A DNA stretch of 64,000 nucleotides from DASUPK01 sp963763955 (GTDB lineage: Bacteria; Actinomycetota; Thermoleophilia; Solirubrobacterales; 70-9), in contig CAVXQP010000009.1 in the NCBI GenBank assembly GCA_963763955.1, positions 124,001 to 188,000 of the forward strand, given 5' to 3'. Under the pieces are notes generated by a model. The model was not told the origin of the DNA. It did no database searches and was given only the letters and a program-made list of their open reading frames with translations. The position numbers and the translations under genes were made by a program. This document shows positions 33,564 through 41,605 of the stretch, in pieces (position 1 is the stretch's first letter; each line of letters opens with the position of its first letter).

Positions 33564-34265
33564 GTGGCCGACCGCACGTTCGTCAAGTTCACGTTCTTCA
33601 AGCTGGGCCCCGCCTGGCGCAGGCGCAGCGCCTCGGAGCGGGGGCAGGACAAGGCCGAGTTCCTGGCCGCCTGCGAGGACTTCGCCGAGGACCGCTCGCT
33701 GCGAGCGTATTCGACCGTCGGCACCCGGGGCGACACCGATCTCCTGCTGCTCAGCCAGAGCCCGGTCCTCGAGGACATCCACACTTTCCACGTGGTGCTC
33801 AGCCAGAGCGGCCTCGCCCGCTGGGCGACGACCCCCTACTCCTACCTCGCGATGACCAAACCATCGCCTTATTCGGACTCGGAGTCGCGGCCGGAGATCT
33901 GCACGTCCGGGCGCAAGTACCTCTTCGTCTATCCCTTCGACAAGAAGCGGGAGTGGTACGGCCTGTCCCTCGACGAGAGGCGGCGGATCATGGCCGACCA
34001 CATCGAGGTCGGTCGCCGCTACCCGGAGATCTCGATCAACACCTCCTACTCCTTCGGCCTCGACGACCAGGAGTTCGTCGTCTCCTTCGAGGGCGACGAA
34101 CCCGGCGAGTTCCTCGACCTCGTGCAGGAGCTCCGGGGCACGGAGTCGAGCTCGTACACGCTGCGCGACACGCCCATCTTCACCTGCGTGGCGATGTCGC
34201 TCGGCCGCGCGCTGGATGCGCTGGACGGCACCGCCGCCACCGCGGTGGCTCCCACTCCCGCCTAG
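33564..34265 (+). CDS. hemQ: Chlorite dismutase-family coproheme decarboxylase
   Basis: A 233-residue protein of the Cld superfamily, matching ChdC/HemQ, which makes heme b from coproheme in the coproporphyrin-dependent pathway of Actinobacteria. Clear segments are KYLFVYPFDKKREWY, and LDERRRIMADHIEVGRRYPEI where the His is the expected proximal heme ligand, then FGLDDQEFVVSFEGDEP. The chlorite-dismutase distal Arg context is not evident, favouring ChdC. GTG 33564 lies seven bases after TACCCT (leaderless); earlier in-frame starts overlap the divergent gene. Confidence 0.9.
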   Translation: MADRTFVKFTFFKLGPAWRRRSASERGQDKAEFLAACEDFAEDRSLRAYSTVGTRGDTDLLLLSQSPVLEDIHTFHVVLSQSGLARWATTPYSYLAMTKPSPYSDSESRPEICTSGRKYLFVYPFDKKREWYGLSLDERRRIMADHIEVGRRYPEISINTSYSFGLDDQEFVVSFEGDEPGEFLDLVQELRGTESSSYTLRDTPIFTCVAMSLGRALDALDGTAATAVAPTPA

Positions 34266-34292
34266 GCCAGCCACTACCCTTTCCCGCTCGCT

Positions 34293-35693
34293 GTGATCGG
34301 AACCTCCGAACAACCGCTGCGCCTCGCCATCGTCGGCTCGGGCCCGGCCGGCTTCTATACGGCCGAGCACCTGCTCAAGCACGAGGGGACGCACGCCGAG
34401 GTCGACGTGTTCGACCGGCTCCCGACCCCCTACGGCCTGGTCCGCTTCGGCGTGGCGCCGGACCATCCCAAGATCAAGTCGGTGATCCGCGTCTACGAGA
34501 AGACCGCCGCCCGGCCCGAGTTCCGTTTCTTCGGCAACGTCGAAGTTGGCAGGGACATGTCGATCGAGGAGCTGAGACAGCGCTACCACGCGGTCGTCTT
34601 CGCCTACGGCACCGCCACCGACCGCCACCTCGGGATCCCGGGCGAGGACCTGCCGGGCAGCCATCCGGCCACCGAGTTCGTCAACTGGTACAACGCCCAC
34701 CCCGACTTCGCCGACCGGGAGTTCGACCTCTCCTGCGAGCGCGTGGTGGTGATCGGCAACGGGAACGTGGCCGCCGACGTCGCCCGGATGCTCGCGCTGA
34801 CCCCCGACGAGCTCGGCGAAACCGACACAGCCGATCACGCGATCGAGGCCTTCGCCGCCGGCAGCGTCAAGGAGATCCTGGTGCTCGGCCGCCGGGGGCC
34901 CGCCCAGGCCGCCTTCACCAACCCCGAGGTCCGCGAGCTGGGCGAGATGGCGAACGCCGACATCGACATCGACGCCGGCGAGATGGAGCTGGACGAGCTG
35001 AGCCGCGAGTGGCTCGACTCGGACGACGCCGATCCGACCAACCGACGCAACGTCGAGATCTTCACGGACTTCTCCCAGCGCGACCCCGAGGGCAAGCCCC
35101 AGAAGATCGCGGTGCGGTTCCTTCGCTCCCCCATCGAGATCCAGGGAGACGGCAAGGTCGAGCGGATCGTGGTCGGCCGCAACGAGCTGCGGCGCGACGA
35201 GAGCGGCCGGATCCGCGCGGTGGACACAGGCGAGCGCGAGACCATCGAGTGCGGCCTGGTGCTGCGCTCCATCGGCTACAAGGGCATCCCCATCGAGGGC
35301 GTCCCCTTCGACGAGCGTGCCGGCACGATCTCGAACGAGGGCGGCCGGGTCACCGACAACGGCGAGCAGGTGCCCGGGCTCTACGCGGTCGGCTGGATCA
35401 AGCGGGGCCCGTCCGGCGTGATCGGGACGAACAAGAAGGACGCCCAGGAGACCGTCGACAACCTCTTCGCCGACCTCGAGGCCGGACGGATCCCCGAGGC
35501 CGAGCTGGCCGGCGATCGGGGCTCGATCGAGGCCCTGCTCACGGAGCGCAGGCCCGACCATGTCACCTTCGAGGGCTGGCAGGCGATCGACGCCACCGAG
35601 GTCGAGGCGGGCAAGCCGCTCGGCCGCCCGCGGGTAAAGCTCTGTCGTGTTGACGAGCTGGTCGAGGCTTCGAAGGCCAAGACGGCCGCCTGA
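34293..35693 (+). CDS. Ferredoxin-NADP+ reductase, adrenodoxin-reductase type (FprA-like)
   Basis: A 466-residue FAD enzyme transferring electrons between NADPH and ferredoxin. FAD motif: LAIVGSGPAGFYTAEHLL (about 10-27), then DRLPTPYGLVRFGVAPDHPKIK, which is diagnostic of the FprA/adrenodoxin reductase family. The NADP motif is VVVIGNGNVAADVARML (about 151-167). The C-terminal AVGWIKRGPSGVIGTNKKDA is also typical. The GTG start is 27 bases after hemQ. In this window it could supply electrons to the P450s or Fe-S assembly. Confidence 0.93.
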   Translation: MIGTSEQPLRLAIVGSGPAGFYTAEHLLKHEGTHAEVDVFDRLPTPYGLVRFGVAPDHPKIKSVIRVYEKTAARPEFRFFGNVEVGRDMSIEELRQRYHAVVFAYGTATDRHLGIPGEDLPGSHPATEFVNWYNAHPDFADREFDLSCERVVVIGNGNVAADVARMLALTPDELGETDTADHAIEAFAAGSVKEILVLGRRGPAQAAFTNPEVRELGEMANADIDIDAGEMELDELSREWLDSDDADPTNRRNVEIFTDFSQRDPEGKPQKIAVRFLRSPIEIQGDGKVERIVVGRNELRRDESGRIRAVDTGERETIECGLVLRSIGYKGIPIEGVPFDERAGTISNEGGRVTDNGEQVPGLYAVGWIKRGPSGVIGTNKKDAQETVDNLFADLEAGRIPEAELAGDRGSIEALLTERRPDHVTFEGWQAIDATEVEAGKPLGRPRVKLCRVDELVEASKAKTAA

Positions 35694-35697
35694 GCGT

Positions 35698-36465
35698 TCA
35701 GGCGGCCGCCGGGAGCCCGTAGCTCACCGGCAGCAGACCACGCGCGATCGCGTCGTCGCGCAGCTCGTGGGGTCGGTCGGTCGTGATGCACCTGGGCTCG
35801 GCGTGGAGGACCTTCTCCAGCAACTCGACGTCGTTCACGGTCCCGGTGCTGACCGTGATCCCCGCCGCACGCAGCCGGCCCACGAGCTCGTTGGAGAGCA
35901 GGAAGTGTTCGACCTTGACGCCGCTCACGCCGTGGCGCAGCACCCAGCCGGCCAGCACCTCTGGCGCGTAGTCGGCCCAGATCACCAGCCGGGTGCGAAA
36001 ACCGGCAGCCGCCGCTACCTCGCAGGCGCTGGTGTGGAAGCTGATCACCTCGAGGCGCTGGCGCTGCGGGGAACACGCGTAGCGCCTGCAAATGGCCCCC
36101 GCGGTGCGGCGCGCGAGCTCGGGGTTCGACTGGGTCTTCACCTCGACCTGGACGATCAGATCGAGGGGCGTGTGGTGCAGGAGCCGCTCCAGGGTGAGCG
36201 GCGGCTCGTCTGCGGGCTCGCAGTCTGGGCCGAGGAGGCTGCCCTCGAGCAACTCCTCGAGGGTCCGCTCGTGCGCCCAGCCCGACAGCGTGGTCCCGAG
36301 CGAGAGCAGTGGATTGTGCAGCAGGACCAGTTCCCCGTCAGCCGTCAGGCAGACATCGGTCTCGAGTCCCTCGAGCGGCCCGGAGAGCGAGCGGCGAAGC
36401 GCCGTCTCCGAGTTGTCCGGCCCGTAGGCGCTTCCCAGCCGGTGGGCGATCAGGTCGCCTGCCAC
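35698..36465 (-). CDS. Glycerophosphodiester phosphodiesterase (GDPD) family protein
   Basis: About 255 residues from GTG 36465; a TTG at 36531 would add 22. It has the GDPD core: LIAHRLGSAYGPDNSE (the usual HRG..xxPENT is HRLG..GPDNSE here), LETDVCLTADGELVLLHNP with metal/catalytic E, D and H, VEVKT, and the end CITTDRPHEL. It should hydrolyse glycerophosphodiesters released from phospholipids. No secretion signal is clear, so probably cytoplasmic. It converges with fprA, four bases apart. Confidence 0.88.
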   Translation of the reverse strand: MAGDLIAHRLGSAYGPDNSETALRRSLSGPLEGLETDVCLTADGELVLLHNPLLSLGTTLSGWAHERTLEELLEGSLLGPDCEPADEPPLTLERLLHHTPLDLIVQVEVKTQSNPELARRTAGAICRRYACSPQRQRLEVISFHTSACEVAAAAGFRTRLVIWADYAPEVLAGWVLRHGVSGVKVEHFLLSNELVGRLRAAGITVSTGTVNDVELLEKVLHAEPRCITTDRPHELRDDAIARGLLPVSYGLPAAA

Positions 36466-36558
36466 GGTGATCGTAGGGTGGCCGAGGCAGGCGCCAGGGG
36501 ATGTGAAATCCCTGCAAACGGAGCGTAACAATCCCGTGAAGCCAGGCGAATCCGCTGC

Positions 36559-37398
36559 TCAGCGCCGCAGCCAGCCGATGAGGCGCGGATGGCCGTCGAC
36601 CACGGGGGCGTCGACGAGCTCGAAGCGCTGGAAGCCGCTTTGACGCCCAAGCATCTCGATCCCGGGGGCCGTGAAGCCCCAATAGACGTAGTCGTCGTCC
36701 GGGTAGACCTCGCCCGGCCGGTAGCGGTGCACCGGATTGCCGTCGGCCGGATCCGGAAAGACGCCGTGCGTCTCGATCAAAACCGTGCCGCCCTCGCCGA
36801 GGCGGCGGTTGAGCACTCGCAGTAGGCGTGCGGGCGTCTCGACGCGATGCAGGATCCCGCAGCAGAAGATGAAGTCGAAGCGCTCGGCGAGTCGGTCGAG
36901 TTCCAGGGCGTCGAGCTTGCGGTACTGGACTTTCGAGTCGAGCAGGGCGTGGATCGCCCGGAAACCCTCCCCTCCCTCGAGCTCGACGTCCCAGCGGGCG
37001 CGGACCCACTCGATGTACTGCTCGTTGTCGATGGCGACCACCTGCTCTGCCCCCCGGGCCTCGGCGAGGAAGGCGTAGAACCCGTCGAAGCTGCCGATGT
37101 CGAGAACGGAGAAACCCTCGAAGCTCTCCGGGATCGCCGGAAGCCGGTAGCGATGGTCGCGCGCATGTCCCGGCGCGTAGATCCGCTGCCCCCGATTGAG
37201 CGCAAAGGTGTGAAACCAGTACGGAACGTGGTCGAGAACCGTGCGGGCCTCCGAGGGATCCGCCTCGATAGGCAGCAGGTCCGCCACCTGGCGCTCGGCC
37301 GAGGTGAGCTCGGCCAACGCCGAGGCCGTCCGGGCGTTCAACTGCGCTCCTCTCTCGTCGGCAGGGAGCGGTTCTCCCTGAAGTACCGTCTGAACCAC
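36559..37398 (-). CDS. SAM-dependent methyltransferase, CmoB-like
   Basis: A 279-residue class I methyltransferase. Motif I is SVLDIGSFDGFYAF (about 103-116), the acidic end of strand 2 is VVAIDNEQY, and motif IV is FDFIFCCGILHRVETP (about 168-183). The region FALNRGQRIYAPG upstream of the core and ETHGVFPDPADGNPVHRYRPGEVYP resemble the CmoB/DUF1698 group (tRNA wobble uridine carboxymethylation), but a CmoA partner is missing, so a different acceptor is possible. The GTG start lies in GC-rich DNA with no obvious Shine-Dalgarno. Confidence 0.85.
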   Translation of the reverse strand: MVQTVLQGEPLPADERGAQLNARTASALAELTSAERQVADLLPIEADPSEARTVLDHVPYWFHTFALNRGQRIYAPGHARDHRYRLPAIPESFEGFSVLDIGSFDGFYAFLAEARGAEQVVAIDNEQYIEWVRARWDVELEGGEGFRAIHALLDSKVQYRKLDALELDRLAERFDFIFCCGILHRVETPARLLRVLNRRLGEGGTVLIETHGVFPDPADGNPVHRYRPGEVYPDDDYVYWGFTAPGIEMLGRQSGFQRFELVDAPVVDGHPRLIGWLRR

Positions 37399-37486
37399 CC
37401 GCCGGATCCCCTGCCCCGGGGCCCCGGCGCGCCTTTCGATCTTACCTCCGCCTCGGCGGACTCAGTGCCCCGTAGGATTCGTGCGG

Positions 37487-37723
37487 ATGGCGATCTCGAA
37501 CGACGAGGTCCGTCTGATGATCGAGGCGTCCCTGCCCGGCGCCACGGTCGAGGTGGTGGACGAGACCGGTACCCAGGATCACCTGCGGGCCACGGTGGCG
37601 GCGCCGCAGTTCGAGGGCCTCTCTCGGATCGAACAGCACAAGCTGGTCAAGCAGGCCGTGCAGACTCGCTTCGATGACGGCTCGATCCACGCGCTTTCGA
37701 TCAAGACGTCAGTGCCGGAATAG
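37487..37723 (+). CDS. bolA: BolA/IbaG-family protein
   Basis: A 78-residue protein with the BolA fold: ISNDEVRLMIEASLPGATVEVVDE, then DHLRATVAAPQFEGLSRIEQHKLVKQAV, then HALSIKTSVPE (the terminal strand with a conserved T). BolA proteins pair with CGFS monothiol glutaredoxins to traffic [2Fe-2S] clusters, and the next gene encodes one, 51 bases on. TAGGAT eight bases before the ATG suggests a near-leaderless mRNA. A GTG at 37481 is an alternative start. Confidence 0.93.
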   Translation: MAISNDEVRLMIEASLPGATVEVVDETGTQDHLRATVAAPQFEGLSRIEQHKLVKQAVQTRFDDGSIHALSIKTSVPE

Positions 37724-37774
37724 CGCCTGCGTATAGTGTGCTCCGAAGGCGAACCGAGGAGCAACCCGTTCACT

Positions 37775-38176
37775 ATGGAGCCAACCCTCAAGGACAAGGT
37801 CGAGGAGCTGATCCGGGAGAACCCGGTTCTGCTCTTCATGAAGGGCACCCCGGAGCAGCCGCAGTGCGGCTTCTCCATGCGGGTCGTCCAGGTGCTCGAG
37901 AACTACGGCGTCGAGTACGGCGCGGTCGACGTGCTGCCGGCACTCCAGCCGCTGCGGGAGGTGACCGCCGAGATCTCCGACTGGCAGACCTTCCCCCAGC
38001 TCTACGTCAACGGCGAGCTGGTAGGCGGCGCCGACATCGTCGAGGAGATGAACGAGTCCGGCGAGCTCGCCGGGCTACTCGGAGTCGAGCAGCCTGAGCG
38101 GCCGGCGATGTCGGCCAAGCAGGAGCTCGAGGCGGACGACCCGCAGCAGAGCCCGCCGATCCAGATCGAGCGCTAG
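37775..38176 (+). CDS. grxD: Monothiol glutaredoxin, CGFS type (Grx4/GrxD)
   Basis: A 133-residue protein: MEPTLKDKVEELIRENPVLLFMKGTPEQ, the active site CGFS at Cys31, the TFPQLYVNGELVGGADI glutathione-binding segment with cis-Pro, and an extra C-terminal tail (Asp/Gln/Pro-rich, about 108-133) not found in E. coli GrxD. It binds and delivers [2Fe-2S] clusters with BolA. Neighbours on both sides (bolA, ErpA/IscA-like) make a compact Fe-S trafficking cluster. ATG 37775 is preferred over an in-frame ATG 39 bases upstream. Confidence 0.95.
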   Translation: MEPTLKDKVEELIRENPVLLFMKGTPEQPQCGFSMRVVQVLENYGVEYGAVDVLPALQPLREVTAEISDWQTFPQLYVNGELVGGADIVEEMNESGELAGLLGVEQPERPAMSAKQELEADDPQQSPPIQIER

Positions 38177-38194
38177 TCGCGGAGTCGGATCGGG

Positions 38195-38569
38195 CTAGAC
38201 GGCGGCGGCCTGTTCGGCCGTTTCTTCCTTCACCTGGAAGGAAGAGCCGCAGCCGCAGGCCGCTTCGACGTTCGGGTTGTTGACCGAGAAGCCGGCGCCC
38301 TGCAGACCGTCGACCCAGTCGACCTCGGAGCCGAAGACGAACTGCATGCTCGTCTTGTCGACGACGACCGCGACGCCATCCGTTTCAAAGCGATGATCGC
38401 CCTCCTTGGGCGCGTCGAAGGCCAGGGCGTACTGGAACCCGGAGCAGCCGCCGCCGCGAACCGCGACGCGGAGAGCCTGCTCGGAACCGGTCTCCTGCTC
38501 GCCAAGCAGCTCCTTGATCTTGCCCGCTGCCTTGTCGGTCAGCGTTATCGGCTGAGGACTCTCACTCAT
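38195..38569 (-). CDS. erpA: A-type Fe-S carrier (ErpA/IscA/HesB family)
   Basis: A 124-residue A-type carrier with the three conserved cysteines: Cys42 in GGGCSGFQY and Cys105/Cys107 in ACGCGSSF, plus the NPN segment. It delivers Fe-S clusters to apo-proteins. TACAAT lies eight bases before the ATG at 38569 (leaderless type). It is convergent with grxD, 18 bases apart, and divergent from the SnoaL-like gene with back-to-back promoters. ErpA versus IscA cannot be decided from this window. Confidence 0.93.
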   Translation of the reverse strand: MSESPQPITLTDKAAGKIKELLGEQETGSEQALRVAVRGGGCSGFQYALAFDAPKEGDHRFETDGVAVVVDKTSMQFVFGSEVDWVDGLQGAGFSVNNPNVEAACGCGSSFQVKEETAEQAAAV

Positions 38570-38618
38570 CGCCACAGATTGTATAGACCCCATCCGCTGA
38601 TCCTGGATACTGGCCGCC

Positions 38619-39029
38619 GTGGGCGCCGGAGACCTCGAAATCCTCCGCCGGATGTGGGCGGAGATGCTCAGCTCGACCCCCGTGGAGATGGATGACGCGG
38701 CCGCCGAGCGCTGGTGGCATCCGGAGATCGAGTACGTCGAGGACCCGAAGTGGCCCGGATCGACGACCTACGGCGGCCGCGAGGCGGTGATCCGGGCATG
38801 GCACGGCTATTTGGAGGTCTTCGGATCGGTCGAGATGAAGGTCGAGGGGCTACGCGACGCCGGTGACGAAGTGGTGGCGCTCGTGCGCCTCAGCGGCATC
38901 TCGAAGGGTGGGGACGTTCCATTCGAGCACCTCTGGGCGTACGTCTGCCGGATGCGCGAGGGACAGCTCGCGTACCAACGGGCCTACTGGGATCCAGAGG
39001 AAGCGCTGGAGGACGCGAGCGTCAGCTAG
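38619..39029 (+). CDS. SnoaL/NTF2-like protein
   Basis: A 136-residue protein with the SnoaL layout: ILRRMWAEMLSSTPVEMDDAAAERWWHPEIEYVED (helix then first strand), YGGREAVIRAWHGYLEVF, and terminal strands HLWAYVCRMREGQLAYQRAYWDPEEALE. GTG 38619 comes seven bases after GATACT. No catalytic Asp/His pair can be assigned confidently. The last eight bases overlap the convergent glutaredoxin-like gene. Confidence 0.78.
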   Translation: MGAGDLEILRRMWAEMLSSTPVEMDDAAAERWWHPEIEYVEDPKWPGSTTYGGREAVIRAWHGYLEVFGSVEMKVEGLRDAGDEVVALVRLSGISKGGDVPFEHLWAYVCRMREGQLAYQRAYWDPEEALEDASVS

Positions 39030-39318
39030 TCGCCGACGAATCGGCGCCAGGCTGCTGCTCCTCCTCGCCGTACTTCCAGTCCAGGTACTGGCGGATCCGG
39101 TGCGAGTCGTTGACGACCTCGTTCCCGTCGACCAGCACCGGGACATACCTCATGCCGGTGAGCTCGACGATCTCGGCGCGGTTCGCTCTTTTGTAGGGGA
39201 CGCGCTCGGTTCGGTACTCGAGTCCCAGCTTGTTGAGCTTCCGCGCGACCGCGCCACAGGGGCAGAGGACATTGGTCCGGTTGGGGCAGCGATAGAGGAC
39301 GCGCCGCGGCTCGGTCAT
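39022..39318 (-). CDS. Glutaredoxin-like / GST N-terminal domain protein
   Basis: A 98-residue thioredoxin-fold protein. The active-site region is VLCPCGAVARKLNKLGLEYR (about 18-37), followed by TGMRYVPVLVDGNEVVNDSHRIRQYL with the cis-Pro and the E/D-S pair that binds glutathione-like thiols. Only the N-terminal GST domain is present. Since Actinobacteria often lack glutathione, the thiol may be mycothiol or another. Its ATG shares a base with... the stop region of the next listed gene begins at 39318 (TGATG), so it follows the SDR gene in one operon. Confidence 0.82.
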   Translation of the reverse strand: MTEPRRVLYRCPNRTNVLCPCGAVARKLNKLGLEYRTERVPYKRANRAEIVELTGMRYVPVLVDGNEVVNDSHRIRQYLDWKYGEEEQQPGADSSATS

Positions 39319-40370
39319 CAGATGAAGGGGATGTGTCGCAGGACGCCGCCCGTGCTGCGCAGCGCCAGGTCCGTGAGCCGGTGGCCCTCGGCCCGCTTGC
39401 CGAGCTCCTCGAGCTGCCAGTTGACCGTGTCCTCGAGGGTCTCCTCATGCGGCCGGGGCTCCCAACCGAGCTTCTCCCGCGCCTTGTCGTTGCGGTAGGT
39501 GAACCACTGGCTCCCGGAGCGCACCTCGTCCGCGGAGGTCGGCAGACGCAATCCGACCAACTCCATCGCCTCGACGCCCGCCACCGCCAGTCGTCTCTGG
39601 ATCCGGACCGGAGGGGGCGGCACCCCTGCGATCCGGCTCAGGTCGGCGAAGAGACGCTGCTGCGTGAAGTTCCTGCCGGTGAGCAGATACCGCTCTCCCT
39701 CCTCGCCGCGCTCGTCGGCGAGGACGTGGCCCTTGGCGACGTCGCGCACGTCGACGATGTTGATCGCTCCGTCCAGGTAGCCCGGGATGCGGCGAAGCAG
39801 GAGACGGCGCACCAGGGCATTGGAGGTTCCGCTCGGGTTCGGGTCCTCGGGGCCCAGGACGAACGACGGGTTCACGATCACCACGGGCAGGCCCTTGGCG
39901 GCAGAGCGCATCGAAACCAGCTCGGCTTCGTGCTTGGAGTTGATGTAGGCGATCCCGAGACGACCCACGGTGAACGGGTGATCCTCGTCGATGGTCTCAC
40001 CCGGCCGCGCGGCCCCTACCGCGCTCGAGCTCGAGGTGAGCACGGCGCGAACGACGCCGGCACGCAGCGCCTCCTCCATGACGTTGCGGGTCCCTTCGAC
40101 GTTGACCTCGACGACGCGGCCCCGGGCCCGGCTTCGCATCGAGGTGGTGCCGGCGACGTGGAAGACCCGCTCGACGCCCTTCATCGCCTTGCGGACCGCC
40201 TTGCGGTCGGTGACGTCGCCGATCGCCCGCTCCCACTCGATCCCTTCGAGCGGCTTGATGTTGCTCTCCTCGCGGACCATCAGGCGCAGATCGTCGCCTC
40301 TGCGGGCGAGTTCCTTGACCAGATGGAGACCGACAAAGCCCGTCCCGCCCGTGACGAGCGTCTTGGACAT
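39318..40370 (-). CDS. NAD(P)-dependent epimerase/reductase, extended SDR (dihydroflavonol reductase-like)
   Basis: A 350-residue extended SDR. The Rossmann motif is LVTGGTGFVGLHLVKEL (about 5-21), and the catalytic region is YINSKHEAE (YxxxK, near 150). GDVTD (about 57-61) contacts the adenine. Overall pattern matches HpnA/dihydroflavonol-reductase-like SDRs that reduce ketones on lipids, sterols or sugars. ATG 40370 is preceded by TACCAT at nine bases. The stop is coupled to the glutaredoxin-like gene. A reductase role in the proposed sphingolipid-like pathway is conceivable, but it is 33 kb away. Confidence 0.87.
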   Translation of the reverse strand: MSKTLVTGGTGFVGLHLVKELARRGDDLRLMVREESNIKPLEGIEWERAIGDVTDRKAVRKAMKGVERVFHVAGTTSMRSRARGRVVEVNVEGTRNVMEEALRAGVVRAVLTSSSSAVGAARPGETIDEDHPFTVGRLGIAYINSKHEAELVSMRSAAKGLPVVIVNPSFVLGPEDPNPSGTSNALVRRLLLRRIPGYLDGAINIVDVRDVAKGHVLADERGEEGERYLLTGRNFTQQRLFADLSRIAGVPPPPVRIQRRLAVAGVEAMELVGLRLPTSADEVRSGSQWFTYRNDKAREKLGWEPRPHEETLEDTVNWQLEELGKRAEGHRLTDLALRSTGGVLRHIPFI

Positions 40371-40395
40371 ACGGCGGGCATGGTAGAACGCCGCA

Positions 40396-41265
40396 ATGCC
40401 CTCGACCGCCGTGGTCGCCGACACGACCTCATATCTGACTCCAGGGCTCCTGGCCGAGCACGACGTCAAGCTCGTCAGTCTCTACGTCGGGGTCGAGGGC
40501 GAGCAGGAGCGAGAATCGGACATCGAGGACCTGCACGGCTTCTACGAGCGCCTTCGGGCCTCGGACCAGATGGTCACGACCTCCCAGCCGTCGGTCGGCG
40601 ACTTCATCTCGGTCTACGAGCCCCTGCTCGCGGACGGCAGGGAGATCATCTCCATCCACCTCGCCTCGGGCATCTCCGGCACCTACGAGTCCGCGATGCA
40701 GGCCCGCGAGCGGCTCACAGCCGAGGACAAGGGCGGGGAACGAATCGTGGTCTGCGACTCGCACACCGGCTGCGGCGGGATGGGGCTGATGATCCTGGCG
40801 GCCGCCCACGCCGCCGAGAAGGGCGAAAGCGCGTCTCAGGCGAAAGCCCGCGCCGAGAAGGCCCGGGAGGAGCTCAAGATCTGGTTCGCGGTCGACACGC
40901 TCGACTATTTGCGCCGTGGTGGCCGGATCGGCGCGGCGCGTGCCTGGATCGGCACCACCCTGAAGATCAAGCCGATCCTCACCCTCGAGAACGAGATCAC
41001 CCCGATCGAGCGGGTGCGCACCCGCGCCCGGGCTTTCGAGCGGATGGTCGACTACGCGCGCCAGCGCCACGAGGACGGCGCGGACTCGTGGGTCGTCCAG
41101 CACGTCCAGGACCCGGAGAACGCGCAGCGGCTGGTCGATGCATGCAAGCCGATCTTCGGCCATGACCCCGTCTTCGTGTCCGAAGTCGGTCCGGTGATCG
41201 GGGCGCACGTCGGCCCCGGCCTGCTCGGCGTCGGCGGCGTGCCGACGTCGACTCTCGTGTTTTGA
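40396..41265 (+). CDS. DegV-family fatty-acid-binding protein
   Basis: A 289-residue DegV protein. Typical are the opening VVADTTSYLTPGL, TTSQPSVGDF (about 70-79), IHLASGISGTYESA (about 95-108) and TLDYLRRGGRIGAARAW (about 172-188). DegV/FakB proteins hold a fatty acid and, with FakA, feed phospholipid synthesis; no FakA is nearby, so lipid binding is likely but the pathway is open. ATG 40396 lies six bases after TAGAAC (leaderless type). Divergent from the SDR gene, 25 bases apart. Confidence 0.93.
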   Translation: MPSTAVVADTTSYLTPGLLAEHDVKLVSLYVGVEGEQERESDIEDLHGFYERLRASDQMVTTSQPSVGDFISVYEPLLADGREIISIHLASGISGTYESAMQARERLTAEDKGGERIVVCDSHTGCGGMGLMILAAAHAAEKGESASQAKARAEKAREELKIWFAVDTLDYLRRGGRIGAARAWIGTTLKIKPILTLENEITPIERVRTRARAFERMVDYARQRHEDGADSWVVQHVQDPENAQRLVDACKPIFGHDPVFVSEVGPVIGAHVGPGLLGVGGVPTSTLVF

Positions 41266-41299
41266 AACGGGTCGCGCTTACGCGCGCCGTTGCATCGGG

Positions 41300-41605
41300 C
41301 TAGGAGCGCCTGCGCCTGAGCGCCATCGCTCCGCCGATCAGGAAGCCGACGACCGCCGCGCCGACGGCGAGCTCCGTCCGGTGCTCGCGGACCTGGCGGC
41401 GCACGTCCGTGACCTGCACCCAGCGGCTGCGGAGGGCATCCACCGAGCGAGAGAGCTCGTTGCGCTGCTGAACGATGTCGTTGCGGATCTGCTCGGCCGA
41501 GCGACTGCCGGGCGGCGGGGGCGTCCAGCGCCCGTTGCCCTCGGTCTGAAGGGTCCGGCCGGCGGTGGATGCGAGGCTGTGCGACAGCACAAGCCGTTTA
41601 ATCAT
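41300..41605 (-). CDS. DUF3618-type membrane protein
   Basis: A 101-residue protein. SAEQIRNDIVQQRNELSRSVDALRSRW (about 36-62) is the DUF3618 signature, followed by one membrane helix (LAVGAAVVGFLIGGAMALRRRRS, about 79-101). Last gene of the envelope trio; it overlaps the holin-X gene by eight bases. In other actinobacteria these genes also cluster. Role unknown, suspected envelope stress or membrane organisation. Confidence 0.85.
   Translation of the reverse strand: MIKRLVLSHSLASTAGRTLQTEGNGRWTPPPPGSRSAEQIRNDIVQQRNELSRSVDALRSRWVQVTDVRRQVREHRTELAVGAAVVGFLIGGAMALRRRRS

Noticed and set aside
32079..35561. Very long open frame on the minus strand opposite hemQ and fprA
   Set aside because: It is antisense to two strongly supported enzymes and has low-complexity composition; a shadow of GC-rich third positions.
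31973..35653. Very long open frame on the plus strand spanning several genes
   Set aside because: It is Arg/Pro/Gly-rich, has no recognisable domain and overlaps the well-supported membrane protein, hemQ and fprA in other frames. GC-rich codon bias creates such frames.
41266..41299. Terminator hairpin after the DegV gene
   Set aside because: A GC-rich self-complementary stretch exists but it is short and has no U-run.
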